Shown: positions 47,627 to 56,875 of the stretch, piece by piece
Position numbering within the stretch: position 1 is the stretch's first letter
Layout: each line of letters opens with the position of its first letter
NCBI GenBank assembly: GCA_001612575.1
Contig: LJRV01000194.1
Span: 42,640 to 106,639 of the forward strand
Direction of reading: 5' to 3'
Source: Streptobacillus notomytis
Lineage (GTDB): Bacteria; Fusobacteriota; Fusobacteriia; Fusobacteriales; Leptotrichiaceae
Length of the DNA: 64,000 nucleotides
Position numbers and translations under genes: made by a program
Notes under the pieces: model-generated
What the model was told of the DNA's origin: nothing
Seen by the model: the letters and a program-made list of their open reading frames with translations, nothing else
The model's database searches: none

Positions 47627-49142
47627 TGATTTAAAAAAACTATTTGGAATAAAAAATAGAATTACAGTTACATTTAGTTTTGTATTTATTTTTATTACAA
47701 TATTTTCAACAGTAATCCTGTTTTTTATATTAAACAGGCAACATAACAATATTTTAATTTCACAATATAGTACTAAAGTAAATGAAATAAATTCATATTT
47801 TACTAGAATTGAGGATTATATTAATAAGTATAATGAAAAGAAGTTAAAATTAAAATTTGAACCTGTTATTAAAGATCAAAGTATAGTGTATCCTAAACCA
47901 TTTAATCCAGGAGAGGAAGACTTTAAATATATAGTCCATATAGTCGCTAAAAATGATTTAGATGTGATAGCATTAAATACCTTTGATTTTACTATTAATA
48001 ATGATAATTTAAATAGGACTTTCAGTAATATTAATTCTAATATGCTTATTCCTAAAATGATAGCATTAAAAAATAATTCTACAATAACCTCAAACTTTTC
48101 TGTTGTTAAACTTACTAAAAATATTAAAGGAGCTATATTTGAAGTATATGTATTAAAAAATATTGATCAACATATTAAAACTATTAACACTTTAAAAATA
48201 TTATTTTTATTAAGTTCTTTATCAGGATTAATTTTAATATTTTTAACTTCAAGGGAAATTAGTAATAGAATTTTAAAACCTATAATAAATATTATTAATA
48301 CTTCAAAGGAAATTTCACGCGGTGATTTATCACGTAGAATTATATATCCTGAAGTTAGAGATGAATTATTTGATCTTACGAATATAATAAATGAAATGCT
48401 GGATAAAATAAATCTTACATTTGATAAACAATCACGATTTATTTCTGATGTTTCACATGAACTTAGAACGCCTATTTCAATAATAAAGGGTTATGCTGAA
48501 CTTATTAATAGAAGATATATTAAATCATTTACAGATGAAGAAAAAGAAAATCCTAGAAATGAATTATTAATTGAATCAACAGATTCTATAGTAAAAGAAA
48601 GTGAAAATATGACTAGATTAATTACATCTTTATTGTTTTTATCTCGTGGAGATGAAAATAATATAAAGATGTTAAATAAAGTTTCTATTAATTCATCTAA
48701 AATTTTAAATCAAATAGAATCAGATTATAGACTGGTTAGTCAAAATAAAAAAGTCGTTATAGAAAAGAATGAATCATTTAAGTTTGTTTCTGATGAGAAT
48801 CTATTATTACAATCACTTAGAATAATAATAGAAAATGGTTTAAAATATTCTCCAGAAAATTCTAATGTATATATTTCAAGTATATATGATAAAAAAAATA
48901 ATACTGGAATGTTTATAGTTAGAGATGAAGGATATGGAATTAAAGAAGATGAAATTGAAAAAATATTTGATAGATTTTATAGAGTAGATGAATCTCGTAA
49001 CAAAGAAACTGGTGGTTATGGATTAGGATTATCTATTTTTAAAAGAATACTTGAAATTCAAAATCATCTTTATAAAATTGAATCAAAAGTTAATGTTGGT
49101 ACAAAAATTACAATAATTATAAAAGATATTTCAAAAAAATAG
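47613..49142 (+). CDS. Sensor histidine kinase
   Basis: Two membrane helices (about 18-40 and 193-213) enclose an extracytoplasmic sensor domain of about 150 residues. A HAMP domain follows, then the phosphoacceptor His282 in DVSHELRTPISIIKGYAEL. ATP-binding boxes are IIENGLKYSP (N), VRDEGYGIKEDEIEKIFDRF (G1/F) and TGGYGLGLSI (G2). Length 509 aa. The start is TTG at 47613, inside the regulator gene, with AGAGG upstream; the ATG at 47626 is out of frame. Pairs with the preceding regulator. Confidence 0.92.
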   Translation: MYSNNDLKKLFGIKNRITVTFSFVFIFITIFSTVILFFILNRQHNNILISQYSTKVNEINSYFTRIEDYINKYNEKKLKLKFEPVIKDQSIVYPKPFNPGEEDFKYIVHIVAKNDLDVIALNTFDFTINNDNLNRTFSNINSNMLIPKMIALKNNSTITSNFSVVKLTKNIKGAIFEVYVLKNIDQHIKTINTLKILFLLSSLSGLILIFLTSREISNRILKPIINIINTSKEISRGDLSRRIIYPEVRDELFDLTNIINEMLDKINLTFDKQSRFISDVSHELRTPISIIKGYAELINRRYIKSFTDEEKENPRNELLIESTDSIVKESENMTRLITSLLFLSRGDENNIKMLNKVSINSSKILNQIESDYRLVSQNKKVVIEKNESFKFVSDENLLLQSLRIIIENGLKYSPENSNVYISSIYDKKNNTGMFIVRDEGYGIKEDEIEKIFDRFYRVDESRNKETGGYGLGLSIFKRILEIQNHLYKIESKVNVGTKITIIIKDISKK

Positions 49143-49165
49143 GCAATATATATTGCCTATTTTTT
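49139..49165 (+). terminator. Terminator after the sensor kinase
   Basis: ATAGGCAAT / ATTGCCTAT with a short loop and TTTTT tail. Confidence 0.85.
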
Positions 49166-49177
49166 AAAAGGAGGAAA

Positions 49178-50035
49178 ATGGACGATTTTATATTAATATT
49201 AAATAAACCAAAGAATATAACTTCTTTTTCATATATACAAAAAATTAGAAGAGAAATGAATATAAAAAAAATTGGACATGCTGGAACACTTGATCCTATG
49301 GCAGAAGGATTAATGATAGTTATGGCAAATGATGCTACAAAATTTTCAAATTATTTAATGAAACATTCTAAAACCTATTATGTAGAAATGGAACTTGGTT
49401 ATGAAACTAATACATTTGATTTAGAAGGTGTAGTAACTAATAAAATTGATTCTAAAATTGATATTAAATTAAATGATATAGAAAATGTTATAAAAAAATA
49501 TATAGGTAAATTCAAACAAATTCCACCTATGTTTTCTGCAATTAAAAAAAATGGCGTTAAACTATATGATTTGGCTAGAAAAGGTATTGAAATTGAATTA
49601 GAAGGAAGAGAAATAGAAATAACAAATATTTATGATATATCTTTTTCTAGTAATATAATTTCTTTTAGAACAGATGTAAGTAGTGGTACATATATTAGAT
49701 CACTTGTTAGAGATATAGGTAGAGATTTAAACACTTATTCAACTATGACTAAATTAGTTAGAGAAAAAATAAATAATTTTTCTTTTGATGATGTAAATAA
49801 AAAAATTTCAGTAGATAAAATATTTGATTATAAAAAAATTGAGGTAGATGAAACTTTATATAATCAATTATATAATGGTATGACAAAGATTATTGAACTT
49901 AAAAATATAGATGAAAATGATAAATATTTAAAGATATACTTTAATGATATTTTTGTAGGTATAGTAGAAATTAAACAAAAAATAGGATATACTTACTATA
50001 TAAAAAGAAGTAAATATTTTAAGGAGTTGAAGTAA
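49178..50035 (+). CDS. truB: tRNA pseudouridine-55 synthase
   Basis: Makes Psi55 in the T-loop of most tRNAs. Begins ILILNKPKNITSFSYI; the catalytic Asp39 is in GHAGTLDPMAEGLMIV. KTYYVEMELGYETNTFD and SSGTYIRSLVRDIG are conserved. Length 285 aa. Ribosome binding site AAAAGGAGG. Followed one base later by galU. Confidence 0.94.
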   Translation: MDDFILILNKPKNITSFSYIQKIRREMNIKKIGHAGTLDPMAEGLMIVMANDATKFSNYLMKHSKTYYVEMELGYETNTFDLEGVVTNKIDSKIDIKLNDIENVIKKYIGKFKQIPPMFSAIKKNGVKLYDLARKGIEIELEGREIEITNIYDISFSSNIISFRTDVSSGTYIRSLVRDIGRDLNTYSTMTKLVREKINNFSFDDVNKKISVDKIFDYKKIEVDETLYNQLYNGMTKIIELKNIDENDKYLKIYFNDIFVGIVEIKQKIGYTYYIKRSKYFKELK

Positions 50036-50036
50036 T

Positions 50037-50930
50037 ATGAAAGTTCGTAAAGCAATTATACCTGCAGCAGGTCTTGGTACGAGAGTTTTACCTGCTACTA
50101 AAGCACAACCTAAAGAAATGTTAAGTATTGTAGATAAACCAGCATTACAATATTTAGTAGAAGAACTTATAGAAAGTGGTATACAAGAAATTTTAATAAT
50201 TACTGGAAGAAATAAACAGTCTATAGAAAATCATTTTGATTATTCTTATGAGTTAGAAGCTATATTAAAAGAAAAAGGTAAGGAAAAATTGTTTAATGAG
50301 GTACAAAATATTTCTAAAATGATTAATATGTATTATGTTAGACAAAAATTACCTTTAGGTCTTGGACATGCAATATCATGTGCAGAATCTTTTGTTGCAA
50401 ATGAACCTTTTTTAATATTATTAGGTGATGATATAATTTATACAGATAAGAAAAAAGGAGAAATTCCAGTATCAAAACAGTTAATAGAAGCATATGAAAA
50501 AAATGCTGGGGGAAGTTTTATAGGAGTACAAAAGGTACCTAAAAAAGATTTAAATAAATATGGAATAATTAAACAGGGTAAAAAAGTAGATAATAACACA
50601 TATGAAATTGAAAATTTTGTTGAAAAACCAAATATTGAAGACGCTCCAAGTGAGTTTGCAGCTTTAGGTAGATATATTTTAGAACCACAAATATTTAAAT
50701 ATTTAAAAGAAGAAAAACCTGTTGATTTTGAGATACAATTAACACCTGCTATATTAAAAATGGCTCAAAAAGGTGATTCTAAACTTTATTCTTATGAATT
50801 TGAAGGATTAAGATACGATACAGGAGATAAATTTGGAATGTTTAAAGCTAATGTAGAATTTGGATTAAGACATCCAGAATTAAAAGATAAAATAAAAGAG
50901 TATCTAAAAGAATTAAAGGTAGAATTATGA
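50037..50930 (+). CDS. galU: UTP-glucose-1-phosphate uridylyltransferase
   Basis: Makes UDP-glucose for envelope glycans. N-terminal AIIPAAGLGTRVLPATKAQPKEML is the nucleotide-binding signature, and the central LGHAISCAESF, LLGDDIIYT and IENFVEKPNIEDAPSEFAALGRYI blocks are intact. Length 297 aa. The start is the ATG at 50037 with AAGGAGTTGAAGTA upstream. Overlaps nnr by 4 nt (ATGA). Confidence 0.94.
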   Translation: MKVRKAIIPAAGLGTRVLPATKAQPKEMLSIVDKPALQYLVEELIESGIQEILIITGRNKQSIENHFDYSYELEAILKEKGKEKLFNEVQNISKMINMYYVRQKLPLGLGHAISCAESFVANEPFLILLGDDIIYTDKKKGEIPVSKQLIEAYEKNAGGSFIGVQKVPKKDLNKYGIIKQGKKVDNNTYEIENFVEKPNIEDAPSEFAALGRYILEPQIFKYLKEEKPVDFEIQLTPAILKMAQKGDSKLYSYEFEGLRYDTGDKFGMFKANVEFGLRHPELKDKIKEYLKELKVEL

Positions 50931-52381
50931 AAATAGTCGGAGATTACTTAACCACTCAAAAAATAGATGATTATATAGAAACTCAATATGAAATTAATAA
51001 AGATTTATTGATGGAAAATGTAGTATATAAGCTATATGAAAGTTTAGATAAAAATTATGAAACATATTTAATTATAGCAGGTTTTGGTAATAATGGTGGA
51101 GATGGTTATGCTTTAGCAAGAATGTTGCATGCTAATAATAAAGAAGTAATAGTTTTTAAATTAAAAAGTAATTATTATAGCAGAGAATGTGAAAAAAATA
51201 TAAGAAGATGTAAATTATTAGGAATAAGAGTAATTGAAGATATTAATAAATTAGATTTTTATTTACAAAAAACAGAAGTTGTTATTGATGCTATTTTTGG
51301 TACAGGGTTAAATAAAGAATTGCCTAGAGATATAAAAGAGATAATATATAAAGTAAATAAATATAAAATACTATCTCAATTTAAAGTTTATAGCATAGAT
51401 ATACCTTCTGGACTTGATTCTAAATATGGAAACACTTATGGAGCTTGTATAGAGGCTGACAAAACATTAAGTATTATGACATATAAACAGGGATTTTTAA
51501 ATTATAATAGTAGAATTAATACTGGTGAAATAGAAGTAATAACAAATATTGTTATGCCTAATGATGAATTAAAAAAATTTTCAAATATATATTTAATAGA
51601 GAAATCTGACATAAAAGATATGGAAATAAAAAGAAAAGGAGAAGATAATAAAACTAATTATGGAAAAACATATATAGTTTCAGGCTCTGAAAATTATTAT
51701 GGTGCATCAGAATTGGCTGTTAAATCATGCGTAAAATGTGGAAGTGGATACACTTATTTATTATCGGACTATAAAGGAATAGAAGATGTCATTAAAAATG
51801 TTCCTGAGGTAATATTTGAAAGAGAAGTTAATAAATTAGACATGGCAACTACTATAGCTATTGGTCCTGGAATGATTTTTAATGAGTATGTATATAATAT
51901 AATTGAAGAGTATAAAGATAATAAATATATGGTAATAGATGCAGGAGGACTAAATAGTAGTATATCTTTTAATAATGTGGAAAAAACGCTTTTAACACCT
52001 CATGCTGGAGAATTTTCAAGAATTAGTAACATGGATCTAGATTATATATTAAAAAATCCTGTTGATGCTGTATTAGATTATACAAGGAAAAATAAAACTA
52101 CATTATTACTTAAGGGAAAAAACACATATATTTCCGATGGAAAAGATGTGTATATTATAGATACAGGAAATCCGTATATGGCAAATGCTGGTATGGGAGA
52201 TGTATTAACGGGAATGGTTGCATCAATCAATGCTCAAGGCTATACTTTAAAAAAATCAGCTATAATAGCAACTTATTTGCATGGATACATAGCAGATGAA
52301 TTAAGAAAAGAGCAATATATAATCAATCCTAGTGATATTGTGAATAATATTAGTAAATATATGAAAGAAATATTTGATTAA
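50927..52381 (+). CDS. nnr: Bifunctional NAD(P)HX epimerase/dehydratase
   Basis: Repairs hydrated NADH and NADPH. The N-terminal YjeF-N epimerase domain (about 1-210) has AGFGNNGGDGYALARML and VVIDAIFGTGLNKEL. The C-terminal dehydratase domain (about 220-484) has KTYIVSGSENYYGASELA, LTPHAGEFSRI and the ADP-binding GNPYMANAGMGDVLTGM. Length 484 aa. The stop overlaps the base of a terminator. Confidence 0.92.
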   Translation: MKIVGDYLTTQKIDDYIETQYEINKDLLMENVVYKLYESLDKNYETYLIIAGFGNNGGDGYALARMLHANNKEVIVFKLKSNYYSRECEKNIRRCKLLGIRVIEDINKLDFYLQKTEVVIDAIFGTGLNKELPRDIKEIIYKVNKYKILSQFKVYSIDIPSGLDSKYGNTYGACIEADKTLSIMTYKQGFLNYNSRINTGEIEVITNIVMPNDELKKFSNIYLIEKSDIKDMEIKRKGEDNKTNYGKTYIVSGSENYYGASELAVKSCVKCGSGYTYLLSDYKGIEDVIKNVPEVIFEREVNKLDMATTIAIGPGMIFNEYVYNIIEEYKDNKYMVIDAGGLNSSISFNNVEKTLLTPHAGEFSRISNMDLDYILKNPVDAVLDYTRKNKTTLLLKGKNTYISDGKDVYIIDTGNPYMANAGMGDVLTGMVASINAQGYTLKKSAIIATYLHGYIADELRKEQYIINPSDIVNNISKYMKEIFD

Positions 52382-52406
52382 CACCTTAAATAAAGGTGTT
52401 TTTTTT
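52380..52406 (+). terminator. Terminator after nnr
   Basis: AACACCTT / AAGGTGTT with a 5-nt loop and a run of eight T. Confidence 0.9.
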
Positions 52407-52721
52407 ATGCCAAAATAACAGCCCTATATTTGTTTTAAAAACGCAACATAGTGCACGCCTTTAAAAATCAATAATTCAGGATGCTTGTAACGCAAGTATA
52501 ACAAGACTTAAATGAAGTTTCAAAAATAAAACACAATAAAATTAACCAAAACTATATAATGTGAATAACGTAAAGCAAAGTGAATATCATGATTTTTGTA
52601 TTTGTTCAAAATACATTGCATTTACTTGTTTATTTCTAGGAGAAAACACTTTTACACATAAGATAAAAGGTTTTTGTGAATTAAATTAGATAAACGATAC
52701 TTCATAAAAATAAACTTACAA
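52407..52721. other. Non-coding gap, no gene recognised
   Basis: About 315 nt between the nnr terminator and the coaBC promoter. The local composition is less AT-biased than nearby spacers around 52440-52500 (for example GTGCACGCC). On the minus strand short open stretches occur (one codes YKHPELLIFKGVHYVAFLK), broken by stops. This could be a decayed gene, but no family is recognisable. No tRNA-like fold, CRISPR repeat or terminal inverted repeat was seen. Confidence 0.4.
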
Positions 52722-52750
52722 TTGAATTTTAAAAATTAATATTGTATAAT
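52722..52750 (+). promoter_or_regulatory. Promoter for coaBC
   Basis: TTGAAT, a 17-bp spacer and TATAAT. It overlaps an in-frame ATG at 52742, which therefore cannot be the start. Confidence 0.75.
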
Positions 52751-52768
52751 TTATCAAGAGGTGATGGT

Positions 52769-53953
52769 ATGAAAAACATTGTAATAGGAGTTACTTCAGG
52801 AATAGCGTGCTATAAGGCGTTAGATGTTTGTTCTAAATTAAAGAAAAATAACTATAATGTTAGTGTTATAATGTCTAAAAATGCTTCAAAGCTTATTTCA
52901 CCATTATTATTTCAGACATTGACAGGAAATAAAGTCTATATAAATATGTTTGATAAAGATGAAACTTCTGTTTCACACATTGAAATGGCTAAAAACGCTG
53001 ATTTAGTTTGTATTATTCCAGCAACATATAATATTATCGGGAAGCTTTCAAATGGTATTGCTGATGATTTTTTATCTACATTTTTAGCTGTATGCGAACC
53101 TAAAAAAGTAATTATTTTTCCAGCTATGAATACAAGAATGTATTTGAACCCTATATTACAAACCAATTTAAATAATCTTCTAAAACATGGATATAATATA
53201 ATCCAACCGATAACGGGATTACTTGCTTGTGGAGATTTTGGAATAGGGAAATTGCCTGATGTTGATGTTATAGTTGACCATATAGTATTTAACATAGAAA
53301 AAACAGAAAATTTTAAGGGTAAAAAAATAATTATTACAGCAGGCGGTACTACAGAAAATATAGATCCTGTTAGACATATTACAAACAAATCAAGTGGTAA
53401 AATGGGATATTCATTAGCTAAACAGGCGGCATTACAAGGTGCAGACGTTATATTGATAAGTACAAAACGAGATTTAAAAGTCCCAAACGGTGTTTCAAAA
53501 ATAATTTATGTAGAAAATGCAAATGAAATGCATACTGTTTTATTAAATAATATAGATGAAGCAGATTATATTTTCATGGTTGCAGCAGTATCTGATTTTA
53601 AAATCAAAAACTATTCAAATAACAAAATCAAAAAAAATCAATTAAAAGATTTAAGATTGGAATTAGAATTAAATGTTGATATATTAAAGGAAATATCAAA
53701 AATTAAGCCAAGAAGGTTTAAATTGATTGGATTTGCAGCTGAAAGTGAAAATATAAAAGAAAATGCAAAAATAAAATTAGTAAACAAAGATTTAGATTAC
53801 ATAATTTTAAATGATATATCTAATAAGTATATAGGTTTTAATTCTGATAATAATAAAGTTTTTATTTATGATAGAAATAAAAATGAAATTGAAATTGATG
53901 AAAACACTAAAGATTTTGTAGCTAAAGAAATTTTATTTAATATTATAAATTAA
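52769..53953 (+). CDS. coaBC: Phosphopantothenoylcysteine decarboxylase / phosphopantothenate-cysteine ligase
   Basis: Bifunctional CoA-pathway enzyme. The N-terminal flavin-dependent decarboxylase (CoaC) has IVIGVTSGIACYKALDV, the active-site His in SVSHIEMAK, PAMNTRMYLNP and the substrate-flap Cys in GLLACGDFGIGKLPD. The C-terminal ligase (CoaB) begins near residue 180 with ITAGGTTENIDPVRHITN; KIKKNQLKDL carries the KxKK-like motif and FAAESEN follows. Length 394 aa. The start follows GAGGTGAT. Works with coaD at 6.2 kb. Confidence 0.94.
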   Translation: MKNIVIGVTSGIACYKALDVCSKLKKNNYNVSVIMSKNASKLISPLLFQTLTGNKVYINMFDKDETSVSHIEMAKNADLVCIIPATYNIIGKLSNGIADDFLSTFLAVCEPKKVIIFPAMNTRMYLNPILQTNLNNLLKHGYNIIQPITGLLACGDFGIGKLPDVDVIVDHIVFNIEKTENFKGKKIIITAGGTTENIDPVRHITNKSSGKMGYSLAKQAALQGADVILISTKRDLKVPNGVSKIIYVENANEMHTVLLNNIDEADYIFMVAAVSDFKIKNYSNNKIKKNQLKDLRLELELNVDILKEISKIKPRRFKLIGFAAESENIKENAKIKLVNKDLDYIILNDISNKYIGFNSDNNKVFIYDRNKNEIEIDENTKDFVAKEILFNIIN

Positions 53954-54001
53954 GTCCTATAATATATCTTATGTATAATTAGAAAAAAGAGGAGAGATAA
54001 C

Positions 54002-54868
54002 ATGTCTTTAGGTCAAACCAATTGCCCTTTAATAATTTCAGATGTTCCACTACAACCTATCGAAGTCATTGAAAAAAGCATACAGAAAAAATATAGGGAG
54101 CTATTGTGGTCGCCTTTTATTAAATCTTTAAAAGATTTTGATCTAGTAAAAGAAAACGATAAGATCGCTGTTGCTATATCTGGGGGTAAAGATTCATTAT
54201 TGCTTGCCAAACTATTTCAAGAGCTAAAAAGAGCTTCTAAAACTAAATTTGAGATAGTTTTTATTGCTATGAACCCTGGATTTAATCAACCTAATCTTGA
54301 TAATTTAAAATCAAATTTAAATCATTTAAATATACCCTGCCATATATATAATGATAACATTTTTGATATAGCAGGTAAAATTGCTAAAGATTACCCCTGC
54401 TATATGTGTTCTAAAATGCGTCGTGGATAGCTATATTCAAAAGCTGTAGAACTTGGTTGTAATAAATTAGCTTTAGGACATCATTTAGATGACGTTATTG
54501 AAACTACTCTAATGTCAATGTTTTATATGGGAAAATTTGAAACTATGCTTCCAAAATTAAAGTCCGATAATTTTGATATTGAATTAATTAGACCACTATT
54601 TTATGTTGAAGAAAAAAATATTATTAAATTTGTAAAAAATAATGGCATTCAAGCCATGAATTGCGGCTGTACCGTTGCTGCAGAAAAAACATCAAGTAAA
54701 AGGCGTGAAACTAAAGAATTAATTAAACAACTATCTATTTTAAATCCAAATATCAAAAAAAAGATACTCTCATCTACTTTCAATGTAAATATTGAAAAAA
54801 TACTTGGATTTAAATTTAAAAAAGATTATTTTTCTTATTTAGATGAATATAATTTAAATAAAAAATAA
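54002..54868 (+). pseudogene. TtcA-type PP-loop tRNA thiolation protein, interrupted by TAG
   Basis: One frame of about 288 codons covers a TtcA/TtuA-family ATPase, which thiolates tRNA bases. It has the PP-loop SGGKDS at residues 60-65, PCYMCSKMRRG with the CxxC pair, GHHLDDVIETTLM, and a C-terminal NCGCTVAAEKTSSKRRETK. TAG at 54428-54430 directly follows RRG, where relatives have a residue before LY, and the frame stays open to 54868. A single base change explains the loss; both flanks are well conserved. The fragment after the stop has no good ribosome binding site before its first ATG at 54512. Confidence 0.85.
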
Positions 54869-54870
54869 AT

Positions 54871-54898
54871 TTGTTTTACGACATTATTGTGGTATAAT
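54871..54898 (+). promoter_or_regulatory. Promoter for the deoxynucleoside kinase
   Basis: TTGTTT, a 16-bp spacer and TATAAT. Confidence 0.55.
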
Positions 54899-54986
54899 TT
54901 ATTTAAATATATCTGTAGGAGTAAATATAATGCATGAAGATTATTATAATAGTTATTTTAAAAAATTAAAAATTAAGGAGTGTATA

Positions 54987-55613
54987 ATGAAGGGAATAAT
55001 TTGTGTTGATGGTGTTGTAGGTGTAGGTAAATCATCTTTAGGGAAAATTTTAGCAGAGAAATATGATTCTGTGCTATATGAAGAACCTGTTATTGATAAT
55101 CCTATTCTTGATAAATATTACTATGATAGAAAAAGATGGTCTTTTCCATTGCAAATCTTTTTCTTAAATAAAAGATTTCAAGCAATTAAAAATGCTTCAA
55201 AACTTGGTAAATGTGTTATGGATAGATCTATTTATGGGGATGTAATATTTTCTAAAATGTTAGTTGAGGATGGTGACATGACTCAAGAAGAATTTGAATT
55301 GTATGAAGAATTACTTTTTAACATGCTAGAACATGTTGAAAAACCCGCTTTAATGATATATTTAGAAACTTCTGTAGACTCTGCTCTTGTTAAGATTAAA
55401 AAAAGAGGAAGAGATTATGAACAAATTGTACCTAGATATTATTGGGAAAGTTTAGATAGACATTATAGAGAATATTTTAAAAATTATAATATTTCTGAAA
55501 TAATTACTATAAATGTTGATGAAATTGATTTTGTAAATAATGAAAAAGATAGAGAATATATATTAAATTTAATAGACGAAAAATTATCTCAACTGGAAAA
55601 TAATGTAAAATGA
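54987..55613 (+). CDS. Deoxynucleoside kinase
   Basis: Phosphorylates deoxynucleosides for dNTP salvage. P-loop GVVGVGKSS at residues 9-17, YYDRKRWSFPLQIFFLNKRF, the MDRSIYGDVIFSKM DRS motif, and the LID region KKRGRDYEQ with Arg residues match the dGK/dCK-like family. Length 208 aa from the ATG at 54987, preceded by AAGGAGTGTATA. A second in-frame ATG at 54930 also has a good site (GTAGGAGTAAATATA) and would add 19 charged residues. Substrate specificity is not readable. Confidence 0.88.
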   Translation: MKGIICVDGVVGVGKSSLGKILAEKYDSVLYEEPVIDNPILDKYYYDRKRWSFPLQIFFLNKRFQAIKNASKLGKCVMDRSIYGDVIFSKMLVEDGDMTQEEFELYEELLFNMLEHVEKPALMIYLETSVDSALVKIKKRGRDYEQIVPRYYWESLDRHYREYFKNYNISEIITINVDEIDFVNNEKDREYILNLIDEKLSQLENNVK

Positions 55614-55638
55614 AAGCTATTCATTTGAATAGCTTTTT
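55613..55638 (+). terminator. Terminator after the deoxynucleoside kinase
   Basis: AAAGCTATTCA / TGAATAGCTTT followed by TT. Confidence 0.8.
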
Positions 55639-55683
55639 CTATATTAAATACATGTTAGACTGAGCGGTCAAATGACTTCTACT

Positions 55684-56187
55684 CTACTTTAATTTATCCA
55701 ATTTTTTATTAAATTCTGCAATTACATCCACAACTTTTCCTAGATAATCTTCATTTGTTTCTATGATTTCAATTTTTTCCATTATATCTCCAGCCACTAA
55801 AGACTTAACTATATTTAAATCATTTTCTGAACTAACTTCCCCAAATATAGTATGTCTATTATTTAACCATTCTGTTACTACTGTTGTAATGAAAAACTGT
55901 GAACCATTAGTATTAGGTCCTGCATTTGCCATAGCTAAATATCCAGGTTTATCAAAAATATATCCGTTATAAACTTCATCTCCAAATGCATATCCTGGAC
56001 CACCCATTCCTGTTCCAGTAGGATCTCCACCTTGTGCCATAAAGTCTTCTATTACTCTATGAAACTTTAATCCGTTGTAGAATCCACGATTAACTAAGTT
56101 AATGAAACTTGCAACTGTAACTGGAGCTGACTCTTCAAATAAATTTAATATTATATCACCTTTATTTGTAATTATTTTTATTTTCAT
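55684..56187 (-). CDS. ppiB: Cytoplasmic cyclophilin-type peptidyl-prolyl isomerase
   Basis: Begins directly with the cyclophilin fold (MKIKIITNKGDIILNLF), without a signal peptide. FHRVIEDFMAQGGDPTGTG holds the catalytic Arg, and MANAGPNTNGSQFFITT and RHTIFGEV complete the site. A short charged tail follows. Length 167 aa. Ribosome binding site AGGAGGAAAA. Last gene of a minus-strand run from the Nudix gene. Core sequence is close to the lipoprotein cyclophilin at 27.5 kb, suggesting a division of labour between compartments. Confidence 0.93.
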   Translation of the reverse strand: MKIKIITNKGDIILNLFEESAPVTVASFINLVNRGFYNGLKFHRVIEDFMAQGGDPTGTGMGGPGYAFGDEVYNGYIFDKPGYLAMANAGPNTNGSQFFITTVVTEWLNNRHTIFGEVSSENDLNIVKSLVAGDIMEKIEIIETNEDYLGKVVDVIAEFNKKLDKLK

Positions 56188-56203
56188 ACTTTTTCCTCCT
56201 ATA

Positions 56204-56875
56204 TTATTTATATTTTAATTTTTTTTCAGCATCCTTATAGTTTTTTATATATTTTTCAACATGTCTATAAAAATTAATACTATGATTCGGATGTTTTAAA
56301 TGTGCTAGTTCATGTATTATTACATAATCAATTTCTAATAAAGAACGTTTTATCAACTTAGTATTTAATGCTATAGTTTTCTCACTTGGCTTACAATAAC
56401 CCCATTTTCCTTTTATTTCTTTTATTATCAATCTTTCTATATTTTCGTTCATTATTAACTTATACATAGAAAGTCTCTTTTTAAATAATTTTTCAGCTTC
56501 TTTATAATAAAATTGTGATATTAATTTCATCTTATAACTAAAGTCATCACTCTTAGTATTGATTATAATTTTATTATCTGTAATAACAACTTTATCAAAA
56601 GTAGTCTTAATAATATCAATTGTAAAATACTCACCTAAAAACTTAAGTTTTGTTCCATTTTCCAAAGTTTCATCTTGAATATTTTTCCTGTATTCTTTAA
56701 TTTTCGCTATATTTTTATCTATCCAACTTTTTTTAGATAATATAAATTGTTCTATATAATATTTATCTATATTAATTGGTGCAGAAATAAATATAGATAA
56801 GTCACTTCTTATTCTAAGATTTATATTTTTTACTTTTTTTCTTTCGACCTCATAGCCTAAAATTTCTTCAATCAA
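56204..56875 (-). CDS. YgjP/SprT-type metal-dependent hydrolase (DUF45)
   Basis: The zinc-binding HExxH is in IHELAHLKHPNH near the C-terminus, preceded by IKGKWGYCKPSEKTIALNTKLI. These are the two hallmark blocks of the family. The start is inferred as TTG at 56875: GGAGG lies 9 nt upstream and it overlaps the end of the previous gene by 8 nt. A longer frame from 56968 lacks such a site and would run well into the preceding gene. Length 223 aa. Physiological substrate unknown; some members are peptidase-like. Confidence 0.85.
   Translation of the reverse strand: MIEEILGYEVERKKVKNINLRIRSDLSIFISAPINIDKYYIEQFILSKKSWIDKNIAKIKEYRKNIQDETLENGTKLKFLGEYFTIDIIKTTFDKVVITDNKIIINTKSDDFSYKMKLISQFYYKEAEKLFKKRLSMYKLIMNENIERLIIKEIKGKWGYCKPSEKTIALNTKLIKRSLLEIDYVIIHELAHLKHPNHSINFYRHVEKYIKNYKDAEKKLKYK

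Noticed and set aside
52936..53388. Minus-strand open frame of 150 codons opposite coaBC
   Set aside because: Fully inside coaBC, no ribosome binding site, no family resemblance.
55640..55680. Possible operator (TTAGACTGAGCGGTCAAATG) between convergent genes
   Set aside because: Too short and without a clear palindrome or a promoter nearby.
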